From positions 1 through 32,938 of the forward strand of contig NZ_AXAL01000045.1 in the NCBI RefSeq assembly GCF_000472785.1: a stretch of 32,938 bases of DNA. Direction: 5' to 3'. Numbering within the stretch: position 1 is the stretch's first letter; every line of letters begins with the position of its first letter. This document shows positions 7,754-15,406 of this stretch, piece by piece. The position numbers and the translations under genes were made by a program. The notes under the pieces were generated by a model. The model was not told the DNA's origin and ran no database searches. It saw nothing but the letters and a program-made list of their open reading frames with translations. This DNA comes from Mesorhizobium loti CJ3sym (lineage in GTDB: Bacteria > Pseudomonadota > Alphaproteobacteria > Rhizobiales > Rhizobiaceae).

Positions 7754-8920
7754 CTAGCCAACAAAGGCAATAGGACGCGTGAATGGCTGGAATTCAGAAA
7801 ACCCGCTGGCTGTGCCGACAAGCACGACTGCGGCATCCGATGCGATCACGCCTTGAGAGACAAGTTTTCGCAAGCCAGTCAAGGCCGCGGCGCTCGATAG
7901 CTCGAGATAGAGCCCGCAATGCGCCAACTGCCTTTGGTCGTCGCGTGCGGCCTTATCCTTGATGACGGCCGCCGATCCATTGCACGATGCGATTGCGTCG
8001 AGCGCCTGATAGGTCACGGTCGCCCCCCCGATCGAGATCAAGGCCGAGTGGCCTGGAAAACTGCCGCGATAATCCTGTCCTGCGAGGGCTTTCGATATTC
8101 GCCCGAAGGGCTCGACGGCATGAATGCGGGGTGGTTTCTCGACAAGGCCGGCCGTCTGTAAATCGCAATATCCCCGCGCGATCCCCCACAACAGATCCGC
8201 TCGCGATGTCGGGACGAGGATGTCGCTGCATGCACTGGTGCCCAGCTCGCGAAAAATCTCGAAAGCAATCGATCTGTAGCCATCCACCCCGAACGGATTG
8301 CTGCCCACTGGCGGAACGGAGAAATTGGTGGCTGGATACCAGTCACCGGCTCGCACTCGATCGGCGAGCACCTGCCAGCGCCGCTCCGGCGTTTCCGTGG
8401 CCAGCAATGTCGCCCCGTGCATTTCGATTGCGCGGCGCCAGTTTGGGTTCATTTCCGGCGTGGTTACAATCACGCAATTCAGCCCGACATGCGCCGCGTA
8501 GGCCGCCAGCGATACACCGGCGTTACCGCTTGAAGCAGCGGCAACCGTCGAAGCGCCAATCGCCAACGCACGCTCAACGACGAACCGGCTCATGCGGTCT
8601 TTCTGTGACCCGGTCGGATTGGCGCCTTCATTCTTGAGGCAGAGCGCGCGAACGCCGATCTCCTTGGCTAACCCTTCCAGCGGGACGAGAGGTGTATTGC
8701 CCTCGCCCAGCGTTGGGTGATCAGGATAGACCTGCCAGTCAGCGAGGCGTGTCATGGATTTGGGGAATTCGTGATATGCGATCGCGAGGCTCGCCGGCAT
8801 GTTCTGGCCGAGGCAGATCGGACAGCCCTCGAAATAGTCCGCGATCGGAAAGACCGCCCGGCAACGAATGCAGCGCAGGCCGATGACACGCGGATTGAGC
8901 CTCGGAAGCTCTCTAAGCAT
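7754..8920 (-). CDS. Threonine-synthase-like PLP enzyme with N-terminal zinc ribbon
   Basis: This is a 388-residue fold-type II PLP enzyme. An N-terminal zinc ribbon has four cysteines (C17, C20, C33, C36). The Schiff-base lysine is K107 in NPTGSQKDR, and SSGNAG (130-135) is the substrate/phosphate loop. This is the layout of short threonine synthases and related lyases. I chose the ATG at 8920 because it overlaps the stop of the upstream deacylase by eight bases (ATGCTTAG), giving translational coupling; a longer frame to 9034 would run deep into that gene. As the last gene of an importer/deacylase operon it more likely degrades an amino acid (beta- or gamma-elimination) than makes threonine. 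Ectoine clusters carry a different fold-type II enzyme, EutB, at a comparable place. The reaction is inferred. Confidence 0.82.
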   Translation of the reverse strand: MLRELPRLNPRVIGLRCIRCRAVFPIADYFEGCPICLGQNMPASLAIAYHEFPKSMTRLADWQVYPDHPTLGEGNTPLVPLEGLAKEIGVRALCLKNEGANPTGSQKDRMSRFVVERALAIGASTVAAASSGNAGVSLAAYAAHVGLNCVIVTTPEMNPNWRRAIEMHGATLLATETPERRWQVLADRVRAGDWYPATNFSVPPVGSNPFGVDGYRSIAFEIFRELGTSACSDILVPTSRADLLWGIARGYCDLQTAGLVEKPPRIHAVEPFGRISKALAGQDYRGSFPGHSALISIGGATVTYQALDAIASCNGSAAVIKDKAARDDQRQLAHCGLYLELSSAAALTGLRKLVSQGVIASDAAVVLVGTASGFSEFQPFTRPIAFVG

Positions 8921-9950
8921 GCAAAGCGAGACCTGGGCTGCCGGCCTCGATATCAGCCATGAGCTTGAAGAGACAATCTCCGCGATCGGTAAGCGACGGA
9001 ACTCTGCGGCAGGCAACCAGGCCCGACGATTCAAAGAACAATGTTACCGGTTCGCGCGCCGGTAGATCTGGAAAGTGGATACGGCCGGCGATCTGACCCT
9101 TTGTGACCTCATCACCTATGTTCGCAGCCGGTTCGAAAATGCCGCGGTCGTGGGCGTAGACGAAGGCGCTATGGCCCTTGACCGTCATCAGGCGCGTGGA
9201 TGAAGCGGGCTCGATCGCGATATCGCGCAAGATCCCCTGGTCTTTCAACAGCCGCTTCAGTCCGGCCTCGGCGAAAGACAACCCCTCTTGCGACAAGGTT
9301 GCACCACCGCCAAGTTCCGTTGTCAAAGCCAGGGCGCCCCGCTCCTGTGCCGCTGCAGCCAACGTCGTGAGACCGCCACCGCCGGTTCCGTCACTAACGA
9401 AGCCGATTGGCGCTCCAAACAAGCGCATGAGCCTGAGCAGCGCTTCATGCTCATCGACGGTTCGCCCCGGACGCACCAGCGTGCTCACGACATAGTCGAG
9501 CGACCGTCCACCGGAATGAAGATCGACGACCACATCCGCCATCGGGATCAACACCTCGCAGACATAGTGAGCGATCATTTCGGTCGGGGAACCGGCGGCA
9601 TTGCCAGGGAACAAACGGTTGAGATTGCCTTCGTCGAGCGGAGAGACGCGGCGGCCCGCAGCGACGGCAGGAGAATTGAGCGCCGGCAGGATCAGAAGCC
9701 GCCCCGAAACCTGGTGCGCCTGGATTTCGCGTGCCAGATTGGAAAGCGCGATCTGGCCTTCATATTCGTCGCCATGGTTGCCGGCGACCAGCAACGCCGT
9801 CGGGCCGGAGCCGTTCTTGATGCACACCAGCGGGATAGGAATCCAGCCATAGGCCGACAGGTCGGTAGAATGCGGTAGCCTCAGACAGTCCGACTGCTTT
9901 CCGTCGGCGTGATAATCGATCGGAGTCCAAATCCGTGTTTGAACGCTCAT
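8913..9950 (-). CDS. DoeB-like N-acyl amino acid deacylase (AstE/AspA zinc hydrolase family)
   Basis: This 345-residue zinc-dependent deacylase belongs to the succinylglutamate desuccinylase/aspartoacylase family. Likely zinc ligands are H59 and E62 in GNHGDEYEG and H145 in DLHSGG; the general base is probably E212 in TTELGGG. Several segments (LRLPHS near 23, GNLNRLFPG near 108, GIFEP in the C-terminal barrel) closely resemble DoeB/EutE, the N-acetyl-2,4-diaminobutyrate deacetylase of ectoine catabolism. The ATG at 9950 has AAGGG upstream; the in-frame ATG at 9965 directly abuts the ATPase stop and lacks a site. Fourth of five overlapping or abutting genes behind the Ehu-like importer, it probably removes an acetyl or acyl group from the imported compound or its ring-opened form. 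Confidence 0.85.
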   Translation of the reverse strand: MSVQTRIWTPIDYHADGKQSDCLRLPHSTDLSAYGWIPIPLVCIKNGSGPTALLVAGNHGDEYEGQIALSNLAREIQAHQVSGRLLILPALNSPAVAAGRRVSPLDEGNLNRLFPGNAAGSPTEMIAHYVCEVLIPMADVVVDLHSGGRSLDYVVSTLVRPGRTVDEHEALLRLMRLFGAPIGFVSDGTGGGGLTTLAAAAQERGALALTTELGGGATLSQEGLSFAEAGLKRLLKDQGILRDIAIEPASSTRLMTVKGHSAFVYAHDRGIFEPAANIGDEVTKGQIAGRIHFPDLPAREPVTLFFESSGLVACRRVPSLTDRGDCLFKLMADIEAGSPGLALHA

Positions 9951-9965
9951 GGTCCGTCCCTTCAT

Positions 9966-10784
9966 TCAACGAAGCATCTTGTTCAGGAAGAGCCGCGTTC
10001 GCTCCTGGCTCGGCGCGGCAAAGAAAGTGGCAGGGGAAGCTGTCTCGACGATGCGGCCCTGATCCATGAACACCACCTGATCGGCTGCCTCGCGAGCGAA
10101 GCCCATTTCGTGGGTGACGCAAAGCATCGTCATGCCGTCCGCGGCGAGGTCGATCATCACGTCGAGCACTTCCTTGACCATCTCGGGATCAAGGGAAGAT
10201 GTTGGCTCGTCGAAGAGCATGATCCTGGGGTTCATGCAGAGCGCACGCGCTATGGCGACGCGTTGCTGCTGGCCGCCGGAAAGCTGTGCTGGATATTTGT
10301 GCGCCTGCTCCGGTATTCGAACACGTTCAAGGTAATGGACGGCAATGCCGACAGCCTCGCTCCTCGATTTGCCAAGGACACGTCGCAGAGCCAGGGTGCA
10401 GTTGGCCATGACCGTCAGATGCGGGAACAGATTGAATTGCTGGAACACCATTCCGACGGTACGCCGGATTTTCTGGAGCTGTTTCTCGTCCCCGGTGAGT
10501 TCGGCACCGCCAATACGAATGGTTCCACCTTGGAACGTCTCCAGTCCGTTTGCACACCTGATCAACGTAGACTTTCCCGACCCAGACGGACCGCAAATCA
10601 CGATTCGGCTGCCCTGCGGCACGGCAAGATTGATGTCCTTGAGGGCATGGAAGCTTCCAAACCACTTGTTGAGCGCAGCGGCTTCCACCGCCACCGTTCG
10701 ATCAGGCGGGTGTGCGCTGTGATGTTGGCTGATTTCCACTGGCCAAGGGGCTGTCTGTCGCATTGGCTGACCATCGCTGTTCAT
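9966..10784 (-). CDS. Amino-acid-type ABC importer ATPase (EhuA/GlnQ-like)
   Basis: This is a 272-residue ABC ATPase of the polar amino acid family. Walker A is GPSGSGKS (65-72), the Q-loop lies in VFQQFNLF, the signature LSGGQQQR begins at 168, and Walker B is IMLFDEP (188-194), followed by the switch His in CVTHEMGFA. About 30 extra residues precede the usual start, so a start further in is possible. The ATG overlaps the stop of the upstream permease (ATGA). It powers uptake through the two permeases encoded just upstream. Given the binding protein, the likely substrate is an ectoine-like zwitterionic or amidine compound. Confidence 0.93.
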   Translation of the reverse strand: MNSDGQPMRQTAPWPVEISQHHSAHPPDRTVAVEAAALNKWFGSFHALKDINLAVPQGSRIVICGPSGSGKSTLIRCANGLETFQGGTIRIGGAELTGDEKQLQKIRRTVGMVFQQFNLFPHLTVMANCTLALRRVLGKSRSEAVGIAVHYLERVRIPEQAHKYPAQLSGGQQQRVAIARALCMNPRIMLFDEPTSSLDPEMVKEVLDVMIDLAADGMTMLCVTHEMGFAREAADQVVFMDQGRIVETASPATFFAAPSQERTRLFLNKMLR

Positions 10785-11440
10785 CGGTTAGTCGGCCCAT
10801 GAAGCTTGCGTTCAAGCAGCCTGACCCCCTGCGCAATCGTCAGAGCCAAGACGAGAAACACGATGCCGACGACTGTCAGCGGTTCGGCGTAACGATAGGT
10901 GTTGGAGGCAATGTCGAGCGCGCTGCCCAGCATCTCCGGGACAGCGATGGCAGCCAGGTAGGGTGTGGCTTTCAGGATAGAGACGAAATGGTTTCCGACA
11001 GGAGCCGCGACGTTGCGCAGCATTTGAGGAGCCAGGACGAAAGACACGACATCGATCCGGTTCAAACCCAGGGCCTTCGCGGCTTCGGCTTGACCTTTCG
11101 GGATGGCGTCGATTCCTGCCTTGAACACCTCGGCGAGATATCCGCTGAAATAGATGCTCAGGCCCAGTATGCCGACCACTAGCGCTGGCAAGGTGAAGCC
11201 CCAATGTGGAAGAACGAAATAGAGGAAATAGAGCCAGGCCAGCACCGGTGTTGACCGGATGAAGTCGATCGTAAACCGCATCAGATAGGCGGGTAAGGAG
11301 CCCGCCCGTCGAGCGATCTCAAAGCTGAACCCGAGGATCGAGGCGCCGGCGCAACTCAGCAGGGCAACGCTGATCGTGGTTCCGATGACACCCAGGATCG
11401 TGGGAAGCGTCGTGGCGGCAAAGGCAAAATCAAAATTCAT
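10781..11440 (-). CDS. ABC importer permease (EhuD-like)
   Basis: This 219-residue inner-membrane permease of the HisM/EhuD type has about five hydrophobic segments. The cytoplasmic EAA loop is visible as AGIDAIPKGQAEAAKALGL, which contacts the ATPase. I chose the ATG at 11440, which overlaps the end of the preceding permease gene by 11 bases; a longer frame to 11548 would overlap that gene too deeply and adds a non-membrane leader. It ends in an ATGA overlap with the ATPase. It forms a heterodimer with the product of the upstream gene. Confidence 0.9.
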   Translation of the reverse strand: MNFDFAFAATTLPTILGVIGTTISVALLSCAGASILGFSFEIARRAGSLPAYLMRFTIDFIRSTPVLAWLYFLYFVLPHWGFTLPALVVGILGLSIYFSGYLAEVFKAGIDAIPKGQAEAAKALGLNRIDVVSFVLAPQMLRNVAAPVGNHFVSILKATPYLAAIAVPEMLGSALDIASNTYRYAEPLTVVGIVFLVLALTIAQGVRLLERKLHGPTNR

Positions 11441-12089
11441 TTGTGAGGCCCTTCCGCCCGCCGATGCGTTGCTCGACCCACCGGCCAAAAACCGTGACGG
11501 GATAACAAATGACGAAATAGGCGAGCAGAAGCGATGTGTAGACGCCAACGGGGTTGTATTCGGATTCGGCGATTTCCTTGGCCCGGAACGTCATGTCTGT
11601 CAGGGTCACGAGAGACACCAGGGCGGTGCCTTTGATCAACTGGATGAGCTGGTTGATGAAGGTCGGCGCCATCCTGGTCAGGGCTTGCGGCAGCTCGATC
11701 AAGGCGAGGATATGGCGGCGCGGCAATCCAAGGGCCGCGGCGGCTTCGAACTGGCCCCGATCGAGTGACTGAAGGCCGGCTCTGACGGCCTGGCTTCCAT
11801 ATCCACCCGCATTCAACCCCAGCACCATCGCAGCCACGGTGATCGCTGGCAGTTGGATATCGATGACAGGAAGCACGTAGTAAAAGACAAACAGCAATAT
11901 GATCACTGCCGAGCTGCGCCAGAACTCTATGACCGCTGTGATCGCCAGGCGCGCCATACCCTTGGTCAGATATTGCGCCACGCCAAAGACCAAGGCGAAC
12001 GGCACGGCATACAACAGTCCCAGTGCGGTCACGGTTGCCGTAACGCGGAACCCTTCAAAAATGCCGACGAATATCTCAACAGTGGTCAC
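11430..12089 (-). CDS. ABC importer permease (EhuC-like)
   Basis: This 219-residue inner-membrane permease is of the polar amino acid family. The EAA motif reads AGLQSLDRGQFEAAAALGL, preceded by the typical GGYGSQAVR segment. The start is a GTG at 12089 with AAGGAT a short distance upstream. It is 117 bases downstream of the binding-protein gene and overlaps the next permease by 11 bases. It is the first permease half of the Ehu-like importer. Confidence 0.9.
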   Translation of the reverse strand: MTTVEIFVGIFEGFRVTATVTALGLLYAVPFALVFGVAQYLTKGMARLAITAVIEFWRSSAVIILLFVFYYVLPVIDIQLPAITVAAMVLGLNAGGYGSQAVRAGLQSLDRGQFEAAAALGLPRRHILALIELPQALTRMAPTFINQLIQLIKGTALVSLVTLTDMTFRAKEIAESEYNPVGVYTSLLLAYFVICYPVTVFGRWVEQRIGGRKGLTNEF

Positions 12090-12121
12090 GTTCGAATATC
12101 CTTGATCGTGGGCTCTTGACG

Positions 12122-12134
12122 GCGCCCGAGGCGC
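12122..12134. other. Short GC-rich hairpin between binding-protein and permease genes
   Basis: GCGCCCGAGGCGC can form a five-base-pair stem with a three-base loop in the 117-base gap downstream of the binding-protein gene. No T-run follows on the transcribed (minus) strand, so it is not a standard intrinsic terminator. It might stabilise the upstream message, as happens with many binding-protein genes, giving more binding protein than permease. Evidence is weak. Confidence 0.25.
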
Positions 12135-12206
12135 TTATTGCCTGCTGATGCGCGTTGCTGTTGGCTTGGCGTCGGGATAACGGCTGGTCCCTTATGTTGC
12201 AGCCGT

Positions 12207-13088
12207 TCAGCCTTGCCCGGCGCAAACCTGATCGCCGGTCAGATCCGGCGCCCGCTCCTGATCGCTGAAGCCGTTCTCTCTCATGATGCGTGCGACCGTA
12301 CCGTCGAGTTTAAGCGCCTTGAGACGGGAATTGTACAAGTCGCGAAGGTCAGCATCCTCCTTGCGAAACGCAATGGCCGAATAGCCGTACTGTTGCGTCC
12401 CGTTCTGCTGCACTCCCTGGAAGGGCAATGCGCGTTCGATTCCATGAATGTTTTCGTCCGACAGGATGCGCGCCACTGTCGGCGCCGAGAATGCCGCGAC
12501 GTCGATCCTGCCCGTGAGCAGCGCCGAGACATTTGACTGGATGTCGGGGAAGAGCAGCGTGTGCTCGGCGAGCACGCCGGCAGCGGCCGCATTCTTCGCC
12601 GTCGTGCTGCCGCGTCCCACGCCAAATCTTATCTCTGGGTCCGCGGCGATTTGGGCGTAGCTGTGGATACGCTTCGGATTGCCCTCCACGACGAGCGCTG
12701 CATCCGCAAGCTTGAGATCCGGGTCGCTGAACGCGACGAGCGCGCAACGCTCCGGCGTGATGTAGAGCCCGGCGGCGATGGCATCAAAACGCCGTGCTGA
12801 AAGTGCGGGTATCAAGGCGCCGAATTCGGTGACCACGATTTCGATGTTGCTGACCCCAAGGCTCTTGAAGGCCGCTCTGATCAGTTCGGGATCGAAGCCC
12901 GCCGCATCGCCATTCTTGTCGCGAAATCCCCAGGGCGCGCCATTGGAAATGCCAATGACAATCTTGCCCTCGCGCAAGACCCGCTCGCGTGTTGTCTCAG
13001 CCCTCAACGCGCCCGTGGTTGCAAGCAGGAGGGCGCCGCTGGTTGCAACGGAGGTCATCGCCTTCAAGAGCCGCGCCACGCCTGCCAT
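12207..13088 (-). CDS. EhuB-like periplasmic substrate-binding protein
   Basis: This is a 293-residue solute-binding protein. The ATG at 13088 gives a proper signal peptide (basic N-terminus, hydrophobic core LLLATTGALRA), while the longer frame to 13202 crosses the operator region; GGGAGA precedes the chosen ATG. Segments VTEFGALIP, RRFDAIAAGLYITPERC and VAFSDP closely match EhuB, the ectoine/hydroxyectoine-binding protein. Aligned by eye to my memory of the Sinorhizobium EhuB structure, the aromatic cage positions F24/Y60/F80 are Trp, Phe and Tyr and R85 is kept, but the ring-contacting E21 is Gly (ISNGAPWGF). It therefore probably binds a related cationic/zwitterionic ligand, not necessarily ectoine. 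It is the first gene of the minus-strand operon. Confidence 0.85.
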   Translation of the reverse strand: MAGVARLLKAMTSVATSGALLLATTGALRAETTRERVLREGKIVIGISNGAPWGFRDKNGDAAGFDPELIRAAFKSLGVSNIEIVVTEFGALIPALSARRFDAIAAGLYITPERCALVAFSDPDLKLADAALVVEGNPKRIHSYAQIAADPEIRFGVGRGSTTAKNAAAAGVLAEHTLLFPDIQSNVSALLTGRIDVAAFSAPTVARILSDENIHGIERALPFQGVQQNGTQQYGYSAIAFRKEDADLRDLYNSRLKALKLDGTVARIMRENGFSDQERAPDLTGDQVCAGQG

Positions 13089-13116
13089 ACCATTCTCCCG
13101 TGCCCATTGATCAGTA

Positions 13117-13144
13117 AGGTAATCCAGGTATAACAGGTGTATCA
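13117..13144. promoter_or_regulatory. Two overlapping GntR-type operator-like palindromes before the importer operon
   Basis: Two degenerate copies of the AGGTATAC-N3-GTATACCT palindrome overlap here: AGGTAATC-CAG-GTATAACA (13117-13135) and AGGTATAA-CAG-GTGTATCA (13126-13144). They lie 29 bases upstream of the binding-protein ATG, where a repressor would block transcription of the minus-strand operon. The second copy matches the site at 5622 at about 16 of 21 positions when CC and CA flanks are included. Confidence 0.6.
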
Positions 13145-13239
13145 ATTTTTTGTAAAGCCGGTGTTTGAAATTTGTGAAGCACTGGCTCCGGCCTCGCTGC
13201 ATCTTCGCAAGGGGATAGACATCTTCGTGTCGATGCGAT

Positions 13240-13258
13240 AGGTAATCCTGGTATACCT
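13240..13258. promoter_or_regulatory. GntR-type operator upstream of its own gene
   Basis: AGGTAATCCTGGTATACCT is an inverted repeat with AGGTAATC and GTATACCT arms around CTG. It lies 15 bases before the GntR start codon, the same distance as the palindrome before the MmgE/PrpD start. Autoregulation is the simplest reading. Confidence 0.7.
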
Positions 13259-13273
13259 AATTGCGGGGCTCAA

Positions 13274-14017
13274 ATGACTGGACAGACCTGGACCGCTCTT
13301 CATGAAAACGTGCGGCAGGAAATCATGCGCCGCGTGCGCACGGGAGAGTACGTCGCGGGCAAGGCGCTGCCGTCCGCCGCTGCTTTGGCGGAGGAGTTCG
13401 CCGTAAGCTCGGTGACCATCAAGCGCGCGTTGCGCGACCTTCAGCCGGCCGGGATCTTACGGGCGGTGCCTGGGCTTGGCACCTTTGTCCGCGACCAGCG
13501 AAGGTTCATTCGCGATCTCGATTTCTCTCTCACCTCCTTCGATGACGCGCTGCGGCTTGGCCTGAAGCCCTCGATCCAGCTCATCTCAATAACGACGGAA
13601 AAGATCGACGATCCAGCCTTTGACGTCCTCGATCCGCCGGATGGGCTGATGTTGTGCGTTCGCAAGGTGATTTCCACCGATGGCACGCCGATCATGTATG
13701 ACACATCCTACCTGCCGCGCTCATTGAGCGATGAAGTCATTGGCGAGTTTGGGGAAAAGTTCATCGGTGACGCGCTACGCGGTCACGGAACAGAATTCAC
13801 CAAGACCAAGTTGCTGATCGATGCCGCACCGGCCTCCGAGCAAGCCCAGCAAACCTTCACGATCAAGAACGGATATCCAACACTGCGTCGCCTCTATCGG
13901 CTGAACACGACCGACAAGTCCTTCTCGGTCTTCGGCCTGACGGAATCGCCCTTCGATCGTTTGGCCTGCGTGGTCGAACTGGACGCCGGGGGCAAAGGCT
14001 CGAAGCCGAAAAAATAG
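13274..14017 (+). CDS. GntR-family regulator with UTRA domain (HutC subfamily)
   Basis: This 247-residue protein has an N-terminal GntR winged helix (about 8-75): GEYVAGKALPSAAALAEEF, then VSSVTIKRALRDL as recognition helix and the wing GLGTFV. The C-terminal half (about 85-240) is a UTRA ligand-binding domain, with a typical RR/RK strand (CVRKVISTDGTPI) and the paired Y-L-P segment (YDTSYLP). It diverges from the importer operon and reads toward the M24 gene 65 bases downstream. Palindromes beside this gene and before the MmgE/PrpD gene are its likely operators. By analogy with HutC-type proteins it probably represses until a pathway intermediate binds the UTRA domain. Ectoine clusters usually use the MocR-type EnuR instead. 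Confidence 0.9.
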   Translation: MTGQTWTALHENVRQEIMRRVRTGEYVAGKALPSAAALAEEFAVSSVTIKRALRDLQPAGILRAVPGLGTFVRDQRRFIRDLDFSLTSFDDALRLGLKPSIQLISITTEKIDDPAFDVLDPPDGLMLCVRKVISTDGTPIMYDTSYLPRSLSDEVIGEFGEKFIGDALRGHGTEFTKTKLLIDAAPASEQAQQTFTIKNGYPTLRRLYRLNTTDKSFSVFGLTESPFDRLACVVELDAGGKGSKPKK

Positions 14018-14082
14018 CAGCGGCGATCACTTGGGGAACCGGGTGCGCGAAGCAACAAAAATCACAGGCAGTCCAGGAGCAG

Positions 14083-15255
14083 ATGACGACCATGCTTCCA
14101 GCACCACCATCTCCAGATGTGCCCCTTGACGAGCAAGCCATGCGGCTTGCTGCGGTCCGCCGAGAAATGGCCCGCGATGCAGTCGAGTTCCTGGTTCTCA
14201 CCAATCAGAAAAACGTCGAGTATTTCACCGATTACCGCACATTGTCCTGGGGCTATCACTCGCGGCCGTTGTTCTTGGTGATCGACCAGCGAGACATTCT
14301 CGTCATCGCCAACAGGATCGAATCCAGAAACCTTGAATCGAAACCAAGGGCTTTTTCAATTGTCTACTACGCTGGCTATCTCGCGGAAGGAGCGCGCGCC
14401 ATCGTCCAGGAGATTTCCGTTCGCAATCCGGCTGCCGGGGCAAAGGCGGCTATCGACTATGGACAGGATATGCTCGGTCGCGGCTCGCTGGAAATCGTTG
14501 ATGGCTTGAGAGCGCGCGGCGGCCGGCTGGAGAGCGCCACGGATCTGTTGTGGCGAACCCGCGTCATCAAATCGCCGTTCGAAGCTGACCTCAAGCGGAT
14601 ATCGTTCGAGATCGTCAACGCTGCCTTCGACCATGCCGTTTCGCAGGCACGTTTGGGCATTACCGAAGTCGAGCTTTGTCGGCAGATCCAGTCTCGCATT
14701 ATCATGAACGGAGCAGAATGCGCCGATCCGATTGCGATGACCTTCTGCCGGGGTGAGTTCAATTACGGCCGCCCACCCCAGATGCAGCCATTGAAGGTCG
14801 GCCAGTACGCGTGGACGGATTTTCGTTCCACCTATGGTGGCTATCCCGCCGATAGGAACCGCATCGCCCGCGGCGGTCTGCCCGAACCTTGGGAGATTGA
14901 TGCTTACGAACGAACGCGTGGACTTACGGTAGCGCTTGCAAACAGCGTAAAGGCCGGAATGACCTGCGGCGACGTTTTTGGGGTTTTTGAGCGGCTTTGG
15001 CGCGATGCAGGCTTGCCCCCCGCCTACGGGCTGGTTTCTCGAATTGGTCACGGCGGAGGCCTTGATGTCACCGAGCCGCCATCGATTTCCAGAGACAATC
15101 CCGAAATTATAAGGCCAGGCATGATCCTGCATCTGGAGCCCAAGCTGGAACTCGATGGCGCCGTCTTTCAGTTCGAGGAAGTCATCTATGTTCGCGAGAC
15201 GGAAATCGAGTTTTTGAGCGAACTCTCGCCGGAGCGGTTACCCGTAATCAATTGA
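14083..15255 (+). CDS. M24-family metallo-hydrolase (aminopeptidase P/creatinase fold)
   Basis: This 390-residue protein has a creatinase-type N-terminal domain (about 20-160) and a pita-bread catalytic domain. All five metal ligands of M24 peptidases appear to be present: D246 (TDFRSTY), D257 (PADRNR), H323 (IGHGGGLD), E352 (HLEPKLE) and E365 (QFEEV). The ectoine hydrolase DoeA/EutD is in the same superfamily but, to my knowledge, works without metal ligands, so this is not a plain DoeA ortholog. An AGGAG lies three bases before the ATG at 14083 and twelve before an in-frame ATG at 14092, so the start is uncertain by three codons. Cotranscribed with gntR, it probably hydrolyses an amide or amidine C-N bond in the imported compound; a dipeptidase role is the alternative. 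Confidence 0.85.
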   Translation: MTTMLPAPPSPDVPLDEQAMRLAAVRREMARDAVEFLVLTNQKNVEYFTDYRTLSWGYHSRPLFLVIDQRDILVIANRIESRNLESKPRAFSIVYYAGYLAEGARAIVQEISVRNPAAGAKAAIDYGQDMLGRGSLEIVDGLRARGGRLESATDLLWRTRVIKSPFEADLKRISFEIVNAAFDHAVSQARLGITEVELCRQIQSRIIMNGAECADPIAMTFCRGEFNYGRPPQMQPLKVGQYAWTDFRSTYGGYPADRNRIARGGLPEPWEIDAYERTRGLTVALANSVKAGMTCGDVFGVFERLWRDAGLPPAYGLVSRIGHGGGLDVTEPPSISRDNPEIIRPGMILHLEPKLELDGAVFQFEEVIYVRETEIEFLSELSPERLPVIN

Positions 15256-15406
15256 GGGATTTAGAGGGCTCGCAAGTCGTGCGGCGGCACGAAGTCAATT
15301 GACCGAAAGCCGGGGACGTTTCGGAAATCCGGCAGTTGCCTGACGGATGGGGTGTGCCAAGAGACGCGCATCGCGCCATGCCGCCTGAGAGATTTGAACA
15401 GCGCCT

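Noticed and set aside
11376..11768. Plus-strand frame of 130 codons opposite the permease genes
   Set aside because: It is antisense to two membrane permeases with clear EAA motifs and has no motifs of its own.
12122..12134. Hairpin as an intrinsic terminator between binding protein and permeases
   Set aside because: The stem is only five pairs and no T-run follows on the transcribed strand.
14083..15255. Naming the M24 gene doeA (ectoine hydrolase)
   Set aside because: It retains all metal ligands, which DoeA/EutD lack to my knowledge; only the neighbourhood suggests ectoine.
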